64,000 nt of DNA from CAVVNN01 sp963749605 (lineage in GTDB: Bacteria > Actinomycetota > Thermoleophilia > Solirubrobacterales > 70-9). A model generated the notes under the pieces. The model did not search any database and was not told the origin of the DNA. It saw only the letters and a program-made list of their open reading frames with translations. Where the stretch lies: NCBI GenBank assembly GCA_963749605.1, contig CAVVNN010000003.1, positions 1 through 64,000 on the forward strand, given 5' to 3'. This document shows, piece by piece, positions 1 through 8,544 of the stretch. The position numbers and the translations under genes are program-made. Every line of letters begins with the position of its first letter. Within the stretch, counting starts at the first letter, position 1.

Positions 1-2
1 GG

Positions 3-1127
3 ACGCCGAGCAGCGGCTTTGGCGAAGGCGGGACGCTGATCGAGCGCCACTACCTGCCTCCCAACCTCGAAGTCTCCGGGTTCGCGCTCGACCCCAAGGG
101 CGGCTTCACGGTCGCCGCCGAAGGCACCGCAGGCACGCACGAATACAGTGGTTTCCTGCTCGGTTTCCGGGGGAACGGGCGGCAGGATCGCGGCCCGTCG
201 GGGGACGGCGTCGCCCACACCCTGGCGCGCGGGGAAATCCAGCCGAGCCGCGGGGGCCGGGTGGTTTCCTGGTGGGAAGGGCAGGACTCCGTCTTCGCCG
301 TGGGCAGGCACGGCGGCGCGGTTCGCGGCTACGGCAAGAAGGGCACTGTCGAGCTGCCTCGCGGATTCCACGCCCGGGCCATCGACGAAGGCCGGGGGGG
401 CAGTGTCACCATGGTCGGCACGGTCGGCGCTCAGCGGGCGATGGGTGTCTACCGCCTAGGCCCCGACGGCCATCCCCTCGCCGGCTTCGGCCGTCGCGGA
501 CTCGCCGAGGTTCGCTTCGGGAGGGACCATGCGCTCGCCTATGCCGCCCTGGTGGAAGCGGACGGCGGCATCGTCCTCACCGGCTGGGTCGGCGGCCGGG
601 CCGGGGCGGCGCGGCTGCAGCCGAACGGCCGGCTCGATCGGCGCTACGGACATGGCGGCCGCGTCCGCGGCTTGCTCGGCGAAGGCGCCTACGGAACGCG
701 GATCGCGCCGTTCGGCGACGGCGTTGTGATCGCCGCGACCGACGAAAAGACACCTGACTCGCTCGCCGGGGTCGTCCGCCTCGACCGCCGCGGCCGCCTG
801 ATCCGTGGCTTCGGCCACCGCGCCGCGGTCCGCCCCCGCACCGACGGCCCTCCTCTCGCCCTCCTCACTGGCGGCGGGCGAATCGTCGTCGTCACCGACA
901 CGGAAAACGATCCGCACAGCAGCGGCGGGGTCGAGCTGCGGGCCTACCGGCCCGACGGCTCGGTCAACCGCGACTTTGGGCGCGGCGGCCTGGCAAAGGG
1001 CGGCGCCGGGCAGGTCAAGTATTTTGCTCCTGCGGCTGCCGTCCAGCAGCGCGACGGGAAGATCTGCGTCGCCGGCTCCGCCTGGAACGGCGAATACAGC
1101 CAGGTCGAGCTGCTGCGCTTTCGCTAA
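3..1127 (+). CDS. Delta-60-repeat protein, 3' part
   Basis: The window opens inside this gene: the frame is open from base 3 and no start is visible, leaving 374 residues. The product is a run of roughly 55-60-residue repeats, each with a motif like G-x-L-x-x-x-F/Y-G-x-x-G. Examples are NGRLDRRYGHGGRV, RGRLIRGFGHRAAV and DGSVNRDFGRGGLA. This matches the 'delta-60 repeat' family of unknown function, usually on secreted or surface proteins with a propeller-like fold. No membrane segment is seen in the visible part. It converges on the HNH gene, with a hairpin between them. Family call is confident; function is unknown. Confidence 0.7.
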   Translation, partial: TPSSGFGEGGTLIERHYLPPNLEVSGFALDPKGGFTVAAEGTAGTHEYSGFLLGFRGNGRQDRGPSGDGVAHTLARGEIQPSRGGRVVSWWEGQDSVFAVGRHGGAVRGYGKKGTVELPRGFHARAIDEGRGGSVTMVGTVGAQRAMGVYRLGPDGHPLAGFGRRGLAEVRFGRDHALAYAALVEADGGIVLTGWVGGRAGAARLQPNGRLDRRYGHGGRVRGLLGEGAYGTRIAPFGDGVVIAATDEKTPDSLAGVVRLDRRGRLIRGFGHRAAVRPRTDGPPLALLTGGGRIVVVTDTENDPHSSGGVELRAYRPDGSVNRDFGRGGLAKGGAGQVKYFAPAAAVQQRDGKICVAGSAWNGEYSQVELLRFR

Positions 1128-1175
1128 GAGCAACGCCTTTCCTTCGGTGCCCTTCGCTTGCCCTCCTCGCGCAAG

Positions 1176-1195
1176 GGCGGTTCAGCGGAACCGCC
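1176..1195. terminator. Hairpin between convergent genes
   Basis: Perfect 8-bp stem GGCGGTTC / GAACCGCC with a 4-base AGCG loop, placed between the convergent ends of the delta-60 gene (stop at 1127) and the HNH gene (stop at 1209). There is no clear U-tract on either side. It is best read as a bidirectional terminator of the GC-rich actinobacterial type. Confidence 0.5.
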
Positions 1196-1208
1196 TCCAG
1201 AGGAATTT

Positions 1209-1715
1209 CTAAGCGGCCTGCGGTAGGTACTGCTGCCAGGCCGGAGGGATGCTTGGGCTTGCGACCTGGATGAAGACGGTGGGCCCCGGCGCCTTGGGGC
1301 TGCTCTTGGGGTGCATCTGAACCTCTCGGGGGAGCCGGTTGCCCTTGCGGCGGTTGCAGGCGGCGCAGGCGGCGACGATGTTCTCCCAGACCGACTTGCC
1401 GCCGCGGCTGCGGGGGATGACGTGGTCGACCGTCAGCCCCGACTTGCGCGAGCCGCAGTACTGACAGGTCCAAGCATCCCGAGCGAGCACCGCCCGCCGG
1501 GTGATCTTCCGCCTGTGAGCCTCCCGCGGAATCCGCACGTAGCTGACCAGGCGAATCACGTCGGGCCGCTCCATCGTCATGTGCTCGGAGTGGAGCGCTC
1601 CCTCGCACTGCTCCAGCAGCTCCGCCTTCTCCTTCAGCAGCAGCACAGCAGCGCGCCGCAACGTGCAGACGTTGATCGGCTCATACGTCGCGTTGAGTAC
1701 GAGCACTCGCGCCAT
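1209..1715 (-). CDS. HNH endonuclease family protein
   Basis: Predicted 168-aa protein with a C-terminal HNH nuclease fold. CQYCG supplies the first zinc-type Cys pair, DHVIPRSRGG carries the catalytic His region, and NIVAACAACNRRKGN supplies the second Cys pair and the closing Asn. The N-terminal MARVLVLNATYEPINV is typical of the chromosomal HNH proteins found in most actinobacteria and cyanobacteria, so I start at the ATG at 1715 and not at an upstream in-frame Met. It lies 25 bases after pheA on the same strand and may be co-transcribed. There is no partner methylase or mobile element, so a restriction or homing role is not supported; the cellular role is unknown. Confidence 0.85.
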   Translation of the reverse strand: MARVLVLNATYEPINVCTLRRAAVLLLKEKAELLEQCEGALHSEHMTMERPDVIRLVSYVRIPREAHRRKITRRAVLARDAWTCQYCGSRKSGLTVDHVIPRSRGGKSVWENIVAACAACNRRKGNRLPREVQMHPKSSPKAPGPTVFIQVASPSIPPAWQQYLPQAA

Positions 1716-1740
1716 CTTGCCCGGGAATTCTACGCACGGC

Positions 1741-2574
1741 CTAACCCACCGGGTAGGAGCCCAGGATCCGCACCGATTCGGCCTTGGTTCGGAGAGCATC
1801 GATCGCCTCTGCGACCACGGGGTCGGTGGCGGCTCCCTCGAGGTCGCAGAAGAACATGTAGCGGCCCAAACCGCGGCGCAGCGGGCGCGACTCGATGCGG
1901 GAGAGGTTGATCCTGCGGGAGGAGAACTCCTCGAGGGCGTCGACGAGGGCGCCCGGGTGGTCCGCGCCGAGCTCGGAGAAGACGAGCGAGGTCTTCCAGG
2001 GCCCGGTCCCCTGCGGAACGGTCCCCTCGGGGGCTATCCAGACGAAGCGGGTCACGTTGTCGGCCTCGTCCTCGATCCCCTCGCGCAGGATCACGCAGCC
2101 GTAGAGCTCGGCGGCGGAGCGGGCGCCGATCGCCGCCCACGGCCGGTGGGACTCGCCGGTCATGCGCACCGCCGCCGCGGTGCTGCTGACGGCGCGTCGT
2201 TCCACCTCGGGAAGGTGCTCGCGCAGGAAGCGGGCGCACTGGGCCAGGGGCTGGGGGTGCGAGAGCACGGCCTCGATCGCCTCCAGCTCGACGCCCTTGC
2301 GCGCGATCAGGTGAGCCCGCACCGCGAAGTCGTGCTCGCCGACGATCGTCACCGCCTTCGTGTCGAAGGCGAGCGTGTCGAGGGTGCTGCGCACCGACCC
2401 CTCGATCGAGTTCTCGAACGGCACCAGCGCGCGCTCGGCTTCGCCGCGCTCGACCGCGAGGATCGCGTCGTGGACGGTTCCCGTTCGCAGCGGCTCGAAG
2501 TCGGCCTCCTCCTCCGCCTCGGCCAGCGCGTCCTCGGTGAACGTGCCGGCGGGCCCGAGGTAGGCGATCCTCAT
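1741..2574 (-). CDS. pheA: Prephenate dehydratase
   Basis: Predicted 277-aa enzyme converting prephenate to phenylpyruvate, the last dedicated step before transamination to phenylalanine. The N-terminal catalytic domain runs from MRIAYLGPAGTFTEDA through VPFENSIEGSV to a TRF motif (NVTRFVWI). The C-terminal ACT domain (about residues 195-270) contains the ESRP phenylalanine-binding signature and gives feedback inhibition. Length is normal for a stand-alone dehydratase with no chorismate mutase fusion. The ATG at 2574 overlaps the stop of the upstream CARDB gene in an ATGA junction, so translation is probably coupled. Confidence 0.95.
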   Translation of the reverse strand: MRIAYLGPAGTFTEDALAEAEEEADFEPLRTGTVHDAILAVERGEAERALVPFENSIEGSVRSTLDTLAFDTKAVTIVGEHDFAVRAHLIARKGVELEAIEAVLSHPQPLAQCARFLREHLPEVERRAVSSTAAAVRMTGESHRPWAAIGARSAAELYGCVILREGIEDEADNVTRFVWIAPEGTVPQGTGPWKTSLVFSELGADHPGALVDALEEFSSRRINLSRIESRPLRRGLGRYMFFCDLEGAATDPVVAEAIDALRTKAESVRILGSYPVG

Positions 2575-3611
2575 TCGAATTCGACCGTGTAGCTGGCCTT
2601 GTTGTTGCTCGAGACCTGCTCGCCGGGGACCGTCTGCACGTCGACTTCGACCGTCGCCTGTCCCTTCGGCGCCGGCGTCAGCGGGATCGTCACCGACTGG
2701 GTTTCGCCAGCGGCGATGCTGCTGATGTCCTGCTGCAGCGTGTGGCCGCCGTTGACGGTGATCGAGACGGTCACCCCGTTCTCGGTCGATCCGCCCTGGT
2801 TCTGCACCAGCACTTCGACTTCGGGAGTTTCTTCGCCGCTGGCGGCCGTCGTCGCGCCGGCCGCCAGTTCGGTCCCGTTGATGCTGGCGCCGATCAGGCC
2901 GAGCCCGTGCACACCGGGTGTCGCCGACCCGGTCGAGCCGCTCACCTGGCCCAGCGCCGCGTCGACGGTCGAGGGGTCGAGCCACTTGGTCCCGTCGGGG
3001 ACGAAGACGCTCTTCGGCACGTCGCTGCCCTCGATTTCGTTGTTCGCGAGCGCGGCGTCGATCTCCGGCCGCACCACGGCTGCGTAGACCTGGTCGCTGG
3101 CCGCCAGCTTCGCCATCTGCCGTGCGATGTCGTCGACCGCCTGCTGCGAGCCGACGTTCCCCAGCGCGGTGCTCATCTTGTCGGCGATCTCGTTCATCGC
3201 GGCGGCGCGCAGCTCGTAGGCCAGCTCCAGCGCGCCCTGGGCATGACTCATGTCGCCGGGAGCGCTGAGGCCGTCGATCCGCGTCGTGTAGTTGTCCATC
3301 GCGCTGCGGTCGGCATTGACCTCGGCAACGAACTCGGTGACCGAGAGGCCGCCGGGTTCTTCGAGCTTGCCGAAGAACCCCTTGCTGGTCTGCTGGGTCT
3401 CGTCGACGATCTGGGTGACGTTGCTCGCGTAGCTGGTCAGCGCGCGTTCGGCGCGGGCGTCGAGACAGCCCTTCACCCCGAGAACGAGCAGGATCAGCAC
3501 GATCAGCGCCGCGCCCAGCGCCAAGCTGCGCCGCAGCATGATCTGCTGGCGTTCGGGACGACGCGGCGGCCGCGGCCTGCGCCTCGGCTGGGGTGCTGGC
3601 GAATCCTCCAA
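2571..3611 (-). CDS. Membrane-anchored CARDB-domain protein
   Basis: Predicted 346-aa protein. It has a short Pro/Arg-rich cytoplasmic head, one transmembrane segment (SLALGAALIVLILLVLGVKG) and a long extracytoplasmic region. The first part of that region is helical and polar; the last ~100 residues look like a CARDB/FN3-type beta-sandwich (VEVLVQNQGGS, VSITVNGG, VEVDVQTVPGE). I prefer the TTG at 3611 because GGAG lies 8 bases upstream. The ATG at 3539 (322 aa) has no ribosome site and would leave the positive cytoplasmic head out. It overlaps pheA by 4 bases, although no functional link to phenylalanine synthesis is apparent. Family known, function unknown. Confidence 0.7.
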   Translation of the reverse strand: MEDSPAPQPRRRPRPPRRPERQQIMLRRSLALGAALIVLILLVLGVKGCLDARAERALTSYASNVTQIVDETQQTSKGFFGKLEEPGGLSVTEFVAEVNADRSAMDNYTTRIDGLSAPGDMSHAQGALELAYELRAAAMNEIADKMSTALGNVGSQQAVDDIARQMAKLAASDQVYAAVVRPEIDAALANNEIEGSDVPKSVFVPDGTKWLDPSTVDAALGQVSGSTGSATPGVHGLGLIGASINGTELAAGATTAASGEETPEVEVLVQNQGGSTENGVTVSITVNGGHTLQQDISSIAAGETQSVTIPLTPAPKGQATVEVDVQTVPGEQVSSNNKASYTVEFE

Positions 3612-3645
3612 GAACGGTTCTCCCGGACTGGTTGGCTGGGCGGGA

Positions 3646-3676
3646 AGTATGAACGTTGACGGGGTAACCGCGTCAA
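3646..3676 (-). promoter_or_regulatory. Candidate promoter with inverted repeat
   Basis: In the divergent region between the CARDB gene and the first kinase there is an inverted repeat TTGACG-N9-CGTCAA (3656-3676). On the minus strand its TTGACG can act as a -35 box, with CATACT at 3651-3646 as a -10 after a 19-base spacer. That would place the CARDB mRNA start some 25-30 bases before the TTG start. The repeat could also be an operator. This is inference from consensus resemblance. Confidence 0.3.
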
Positions 3677-3752
3677 GACCCGCAGCAAACGTTGCGTTTT
3701 CGACCCTTCGCCGCGCAGGATGGAGCCCCTGCACGCCGAAGGGAGAGAGGCT

Positions 3753-4667
3753 TTGGTCGGCTCTCTTGTGCTCAACCGCTTCCTGATCGAGCGCCGCATC
3801 GGCAGCGGCGGGTTCGGCGTCGTCTACGAGGCTTGGGACGGCAGGCTCGAGCGGCCGGTCGCGGTCAAGGCGATCGAGTCGCGGGGCGACGTGAGCCGGC
3901 GGGTGCTGCGCGAGGCGCAGGCCGCCGCCCGCCTCAACCACCCAGGCATCGTCACCCTCTACGAGATGGGCGAGGAGAACGGCAACGCGCTGCTGGTCAC
4001 CGAGCTGGTCGACGGCTCGACCCTGGCCGAGCTCGCCCGTGAAGGCGAGCTCAGCGACCGCGAGATCGCAGAGGTCGGGGCCGACCTCTGCGAGGCCCTC
4101 GACCACGCTCACTCGCGCGGTGTCGTCCATCGCGACATCAAGCCCGAGAACGTCCAGGTCACCGAAGGGGAGCCCCGCGCGAAGCTGATGGACTTCGGCA
4201 TCGCTCGTCTCGCCGACGGCGGCTCCCTCACCGCGCCCGGCGACGTGGTCGGCACGCTCGCCTACATGTCGCCCGAGCAGGCCGAAGGCCGGTCGGCGGG
4301 CCCCGAGGCCGACGTCTACTCGCTGGCCCTGACCCTTTACGAGTGCTGGAGCGGCGAGAACCCGAACCGACGGGCGAGCCCAGCGGCGACAGCGCGGGCG
4401 ATCGGCAGCCGCCACCGCCCGCTGCGGCGGCTGCGGCCCGACCTGCCCCGCGAGCTGACCGACGTCGTCGACGCCTGCCTCTGCCCCCGTGCTGCGCGCC
4501 GGCCCGCGCTGGAGGAGCTGGGGTCGACGATCGAGGACTCGCTCGACTCCCTTGCCAACCACACCCGTCATCCCTCCCGCCCACTGGGCATGCGACTCGG
4601 TGCGGTCGCCCTGGCCGCCGCCCTCGGTCTCTGGCTGGCGGCTGGCCACGGAGTGGTTCTGCCGTGA
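3753..4667 (+). CDS. Serine/threonine protein kinase, short form
   Basis: Predicted 304-aa Hanks-type kinase. Visible signatures: GSGGFG glycine loop, VAVKAIE with the ATP-anchoring Lys, HRDIKPEN catalytic loop, MDFG metal motif and MSPEQAEG activation-segment end, so all catalytic residues are present. After the kinase domain there is one hydrophobic stretch (LGAVALAAALGLWLAA) at the extreme C terminus and no sensor domain. A TTG at 3753 is preceded by GGGAGAGAGG and gives MVGSLVLNRFLIERRIG; an ATG at 3720 is possible but has no ribosome site. It is the first gene of the FHA/phosphatase/wall cluster and is a candidate phosphorylator of the two FHA proteins. Confidence 0.85.
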   Translation: MVGSLVLNRFLIERRIGSGGFGVVYEAWDGRLERPVAVKAIESRGDVSRRVLREAQAAARLNHPGIVTLYEMGEENGNALLVTELVDGSTLAELAREGELSDREIAEVGADLCEALDHAHSRGVVHRDIKPENVQVTEGEPRAKLMDFGIARLADGGSLTAPGDVVGTLAYMSPEQAEGRSAGPEADVYSLALTLYECWSGENPNRRASPAATARAIGSRHRPLRRLRPDLPRELTDVVDACLCPRAARRPALEELGSTIEDSLDSLANHTRHPSRPLGMRLGAVALAAALGLWLAAGHGVVLP

Positions 4668-4734
4668 CCATCTAGGATTTCTGCGGTTCCGCCACCCCGA
4701 AGAGCAACCGCCCGCGCCGCCAAGGAGACCGTCG

Positions 4735-5511
4735 ATCAGCGTCCTACGCAACTTGGAGTCTCGAATCGAGGGCCTCGTCGAGGGCGTCTTCAGCCGCGCC
4801 TTCAGCTCCGAGGTGCAGCCGGTCGAACTGGCCCGCAAGCTGGCCAAGGAAATGGACGCTCACAAGACCGCCTCGGTCGCCCGCGTCTACGTCCCCAACG
4901 AGTACGTCGTCTACCTCTCCAAGCAGGACCGATCCAAGCTGGAAGGGTACGAGCGCTCGCTCGAGCAGGAGCTCTCCGGCTACCTGCTGGAGCACGCGCG
5001 GCGACGCGGCTACGACCTGCTGACCCGACCCGCGGTCAAGTTCAGCACCGACGAGCGACTGCGCCTCGGCGAGTTCGGGATCCAGGCGCGGCTGGTCAAG
5101 CCGCCTGCCCACGAGGGGGAGAGGCCGAGCCAAGGCGAGGAGGGCCACACGATGGTCTACTCGGCGGTCCGCGAGCGCGACCCGTCGCGGCCGAAGCGGC
5201 CCGAGCAGGCGCTGGGCGCGCTGGTCTCGACCCGGGCGGTCGTCTCACTGCAGGATCGACGCTACGTCCTCGACGGCCCACGGGCGACAATCGGGCGCTC
5301 GAAGTCGGCCGAGTGCGTCCTGCGCGACCCCAACGTCTCCCGCCGCCACGCCGAGCTGCGCCGCTCGGAGTCGGGCGACTGGCAGATCACCGACCTCGGC
5401 TCTACCAATGGCGTCAAGGTCAACGGACGGCGCGTCGCCTCGACCCGGCTCAGCCCCGGCGACGAGGTTACCGTGGGCACGACGACCTTCCAGTTCGACA
5501 TCGAGCAGTAA
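4735..5511 (+). CDS. fhaA: FhaA-like protein (DUF3662 + FHA), ATC start
   Basis: Predicted 258-aa cytoplasmic phosphopeptide-binding protein. The N-terminal ~125 residues are a DUF3662 domain (RNLESRIEGLVEGVFSRAF, QPVELARKLAKEMD, VPNEYVVYL). The C-terminal ~90 residues are an FHA domain with the GRS, SRRHAEL and LGSTNGVKVNG motifs that bind phospho-Thr. The start is unusual: no ATG, GTG or TTG lies between the previous stop and the conserved N terminus. An ATC at 4735 sits 7 bases after a strong AAGGAG (4722-4727) and corresponds to the initial Met of homologs as I recall them. A TTG at 4753 is 25 bases from that site and would remove conserved residues. The likely role is linking kinase signalling to envelope assembly. 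Confidence 0.85.
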   Translation: MSVLRNLESRIEGLVEGVFSRAFSSEVQPVELARKLAKEMDAHKTASVARVYVPNEYVVYLSKQDRSKLEGYERSLEQELSGYLLEHARRRGYDLLTRPAVKFSTDERLRLGEFGIQARLVKPPAHEGERPSQGEEGHTMVYSAVRERDPSRPKRPEQALGALVSTRAVVSLQDRRYVLDGPRATIGRSKSAECVLRDPNVSRRHAELRRSESGDWQITDLGSTNGVKVNGRRVASTRLSPGDEVTVGTTTFQFDIEQ

Positions 5512-5561
5512 TGGCGAGATGCGGCCCGGTGGCGATCTGGGCCCGTCATTAGTGTGCTGGC

Positions 5562-6035
5562 GTGGCATACGACCCGATCTCCGTGGCTCTCAAGTTCGGC
5601 TTCCTCGCCGTCCTCTACCTGTTCCTGCTCTTCGTCGCCCGCAGCGCCTTGAAGGATCTGCGCAGGACGGTGGCGCCGGCCCCCGACGCGACCGGGTTCC
5701 ACCCGGCGCCGAGCTTCGGCGAGCCACCCGGCGCCGCCGACGCCTGGCTGATCGCCGAACGGGGCGGGGGATTGAGCGCAGGCGAGCGGTTCGACCTGAT
5801 CGGCGGGCTCTCGATCGGCCGCTCGAAGGACTCCGACCTGCAGATCGAGGACCACTACGCCTCCGGTTTCCACGCCAGGATCTTCTCCCGTGAAGGCCGC
5901 TATTTCATCGAGGACATGAACTCGACCAATGGAACCCTGCTGGACGACGCCGAGCTGAAGGGGGAGGCTGAGCTGGCCGACGGCGACGTGGTGCGGATCG
6001 GCGACACCGAGTTCAGGTTCGAGGTTGGTGCGTGA
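5562..6035 (+). CDS. fhaB: FhaB-like membrane-anchored FHA protein
   Basis: Predicted 157-aa protein with one N-terminal membrane segment (about residues 10-27, FGFLAVLYLFLLFVA) and a C-terminal cytoplasmic FHA domain (about 80-155). The domain carries IGRSKDSDLQIED, GFHARIF and DMNSTNGTLL, the phospho-Thr binding residues. The start is GTG with no ribosome site; a TAGTGT hexamer lies 6 bases upstream, so the mRNA may be leaderless. It equals the second FHA gene of the mycobacterial fhaA-fhaB-pstP-rodA-pbpA-pknB order. Its stop overlaps the phosphatase start in a TGATG junction. Confidence 0.9.
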   Translation: MAYDPISVALKFGFLAVLYLFLLFVARSALKDLRRTVAPAPDATGFHPAPSFGEPPGAADAWLIAERGGGLSAGERFDLIGGLSIGRSKDSDLQIEDHYASGFHARIFSREGRYFIEDMNSTNGTLLDDAELKGEAELADGDVVRIGDTEFRFEVGA

Positions 6036-7216
6036 TGCTGCGCGTCGACGACCACGCCTTCCGCACCGACACCGGCCGCCAGCGCAACGCCAACGAGGAC
6101 TCGTTCTTCGCCCGCGCGCCGATCTTCGTCGTCGCCGACGGGATGGGCGGCGCCCAGGCGGGCGAGGTGGCCTCGAAGGCGGCCGCCGAGGCCTTCGACC
6201 GCGATCTGCCCGACGCTCCTCCGGAGCGGGTGCTGCGCGAGACGATCGAAGCGGCCAACCGAGAGATCCACGACCACGCGCGCGCCGACCCCGCGCTTGC
6301 CGGGATGGGGACGACGCTGACTGCGGCGATCGTCGACGCCCAGAAGGAGGAGGTAGGGATCGGCCATGTCGGCGACAGCCGCGCCTACCGCCTGCGTGGC
6401 GGCAAGCTGGAGCGGCTGACCCGCGACCACTCGCTGGTCGAGGAAATGCGACGCAAGGGACAGCTCACCGACGCCCAGGCAGAGGACCACCCGCAGCGCT
6501 CGATCATCACCCGGGCGCTCGGGCCCGAGCCGGACGTCGACGTCGACGTCCACACGGTTCCCTCCCAGCCGGGCGACGTCTTCCTGCTCTGCTCCGACGG
6601 CCTGACGACGATGGTCGACGACGAGAAGATCGCCCGCATCCTCGCCGGCGCCACCTCGATGACCGCTGCGGTTCGGGAGCTGGTCGACGAGGCCAACCGG
6701 GCCGGGGGGCGCGACAACATCACCGCGCTCGCCTTCCGTCTCGAGGACTCCGAGTCTCCGGCGCGCGCTGCGCCCGAGGGCGCGACCCTGATCGGTCCCT
6801 CGGCGGAGGAGGCGGGGCTGACCGCGACCGAGGTCCGCCGCCGCGCCGCCGCAGCGGCTGCCAAGGAGCGCCGCGAGCGCCTCGCCGCAAGGCCCCGCCA
6901 CCGCCGGCTGCGCACCGCGGCGAAGGCCCTGGTCGCGCTGATCCTCCTCGCCGCTGTCATCTTCGGCGCCTGGTACGGGAATCGCCAGGTCTGGTTCTTG
7001 GGGACCGACTCCAGCGGCCGCACCGCGCTCTACCGTGGGCTGCCCTACGAACTGCCCTTCGGGATCAAGCTCTACGCCGAGCGCTACGCGAGTCCGATCC
7101 AGACCGCGTCCCTGCCGCCGCGCCGCCGCAATGCGGTCACCGGCCACGACCTGCGCTCGCGCTCCGACGCGGTCTCCCTGATCGAAGAAATCCAGCAGAG
7201 CCAGGGGGTGCCGTGA
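6035..7216 (+). CDS. pstP: PP2C-family Ser/Thr phosphatase PstP
   Basis: Predicted 393-aa phosphatase that reverses Hanks-kinase phosphorylation. Residues 1-240 are the PP2C domain, with the metal-binding DTGRQRNANEDSF, VADGMGG, GMGTTLTAA, HVGDSRAYR, LCSDGL and GGRDNIT motifs. A charged linker follows, then one membrane segment near residues 295-315 (ALVALILLAAVIFGAWYG) and a short extracytoplasmic tail. The ATG at 6035 overlaps the fhaB stop; a GTG one codon earlier is also possible. The stop overlaps the rodA/ftsW GTG. The likely substrates are the kinases, FHA proteins and wall enzymes encoded alongside. Confidence 0.92.
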   Translation: MLRVDDHAFRTDTGRQRNANEDSFFARAPIFVVADGMGGAQAGEVASKAAAEAFDRDLPDAPPERVLRETIEAANREIHDHARADPALAGMGTTLTAAIVDAQKEEVGIGHVGDSRAYRLRGGKLERLTRDHSLVEEMRRKGQLTDAQAEDHPQRSIITRALGPEPDVDVDVHTVPSQPGDVFLLCSDGLTTMVDDEKIARILAGATSMTAAVRELVDEANRAGGRDNITALAFRLEDSESPARAAPEGATLIGPSAEEAGLTATEVRRRAAAAAAKERRERLAARPRHRRLRTAAKALVALILLAAVIFGAWYGNRQVWFLGTDSSGRTALYRGLPYELPFGIKLYAERYASPIQTASLPPRRRNAVTGHDLRSRSDAVSLIEEIQQSQGVP

Positions 7217-8544
7217 CGTCCGCGCGGAACCGGGAGCTGTTCGCCCTCGTTCCCGTCGCCCTGCTCCTCACCGCCGGGTTCGCCGCGGTCTTCGCTCAGG
7301 AGAACGCCCGGCTGGGCAACCTCAGCCTCGTCTACGGCGCCTACTTCCTTGCGGTCTGCGTCGCCACCCACGTCTACCTGCGGATCCGCCTCCCCAACGC
7401 CGACCCCTACCTGTTCCCGCTGGTCGCGCTGCTCACCGCCTTCGGGCTGGTGATGGTCTACCGGATCGATGCCAACCTGGCCCGCGATCAGGCCAACTGG
7501 TTCGTGGTCGGGCTCGTCCTCTTTGCCCTCGCCATCCACTTCCTGCGCGACTACGACGTGCTCGAGCGCTACCGCTACACGATCGCAGCGATCGGCCTCC
7601 TCCTGCTGCTGGCGCCCCGGCTGCCGGGGATTGGGCAGCAGGTCAACGGAGCCTACCTCGGGGTCGAGGTCGGTCCGCTCGCCTTCCAGCCGGCTGAGTT
7701 CTCGAAGATCTGCATCGTCGTCTTCCTCGCCAGCTACCTGCGCGAGAACCGCGAGGTGATGATCGTCGGCGCGCGCCGCATCCTTGGGGTGACGCTGCCG
7801 CCGCTCAAGCACCTGGGCCCGCTGCTGGTCGTCTGGGGCGCGTCGATGTTGATGCTCGTCTTCATCCGCGACCTCGGCAGCTCGCTGATGTTCTTCGCCG
7901 CCTTCCTGGCGCTGCTCTACGTCGCGACCGGGCGCTTCTCCTTCGTCGTGATCGGGATGGCGATGTTCCTCGCCGGCGCCTGGTTCTTCGCCTCGACCGT
8001 GCCCCACGTCCACGACCGGGTGGAAATCTGGCTGCACCCCTACCACGACCCGCACGAAACCGGGTACCAGATCCTGCAGTCGATCTTCGCCCAGGCCGAC
8101 GGCGGCTTATTCGGCAAAGGCTTCGGTCAGGGGTTGATCACGATCCCCGGCACCCACCAGACGCTCCTGCCGGCGGCGCAGACCGACACGATCTACTCGC
8201 TGATCGTCAACGAGCTCGGACTCTTCGGCGCCTGCGGCCTGATCATGATCTACCTGTTGATCGCCGCCCGCGGCTTCAAGATCGCGCTGCTCGCCGGCGA
8301 CGGCTTCTCGAAGCTGCTGGCGACCGGGCTGACCGCGGTTTTCGCGATCCAGGCCTTCGTGATCATCGGCGGCGTCACCAGGGCGATCCCGCTGACCGGG
8401 GTGACGCTGCCCTTCGTCAGCTACGGCGGCAGCTCGATCGTCGCCAACTTCGTCCTCACCGCGCTGCTGCTGCTGATCTCCGACCGCGCTCGCCGTGAGG
8501 CGGTCGGGCCGGCCGGGCGCGAGCTGGCGATGGGAATGACGTGA
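7213..8544 (+). CDS. rodA: SEDS glycosyltransferase, RodA/FtsW family
   Basis: Predicted 443-aa polytopic membrane protein that polymerises lipid II into glycan strands with a class B PBP. It has about ten or more hydrophobic segments, the conserved QPAEFSKI motif, a large extracytoplasmic loop near residue 265-300 (VHDRVEIWLHPY, GYQILQSIFA) and the C-terminal PLTGVTLPFVSYGGSS signature. The GTG start overlaps the pstP stop (GTGA) and the end overlaps the PBP start. Position in an fha-pstP-pbp-pknB cluster favours the RodA role, but FtsW cannot be excluded from sequence alone. Confidence 0.9.
   Translation: MTSARNRELFALVPVALLLTAGFAAVFAQENARLGNLSLVYGAYFLAVCVATHVYLRIRLPNADPYLFPLVALLTAFGLVMVYRIDANLARDQANWFVVGLVLFALAIHFLRDYDVLERYRYTIAAIGLLLLLAPRLPGIGQQVNGAYLGVEVGPLAFQPAEFSKICIVVFLASYLRENREVMIVGARRILGVTLPPLKHLGPLLVVWGASMLMLVFIRDLGSSLMFFAAFLALLYVATGRFSFVVIGMAMFLAGAWFFASTVPHVHDRVEIWLHPYHDPHETGYQILQSIFAQADGGLFGKGFGQGLITIPGTHQTLLPAAQTDTIYSLIVNELGLFGACGLIMIYLLIAARGFKIALLAGDGFSKLLATGLTAVFAIQAFVIIGGVTRAIPLTGVTLPFVSYGGSSIVANFVLTALLLLISDRARREAVGPAGRELAMGMT

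Noticed and set aside
6025..8544. 839-aa frame as a long membrane protein.
   Set aside because: The first ~395 codons overlap the PP2C gene out of frame; the real RodA/FtsW begins at GTG 7213 with a GTGA overlap.
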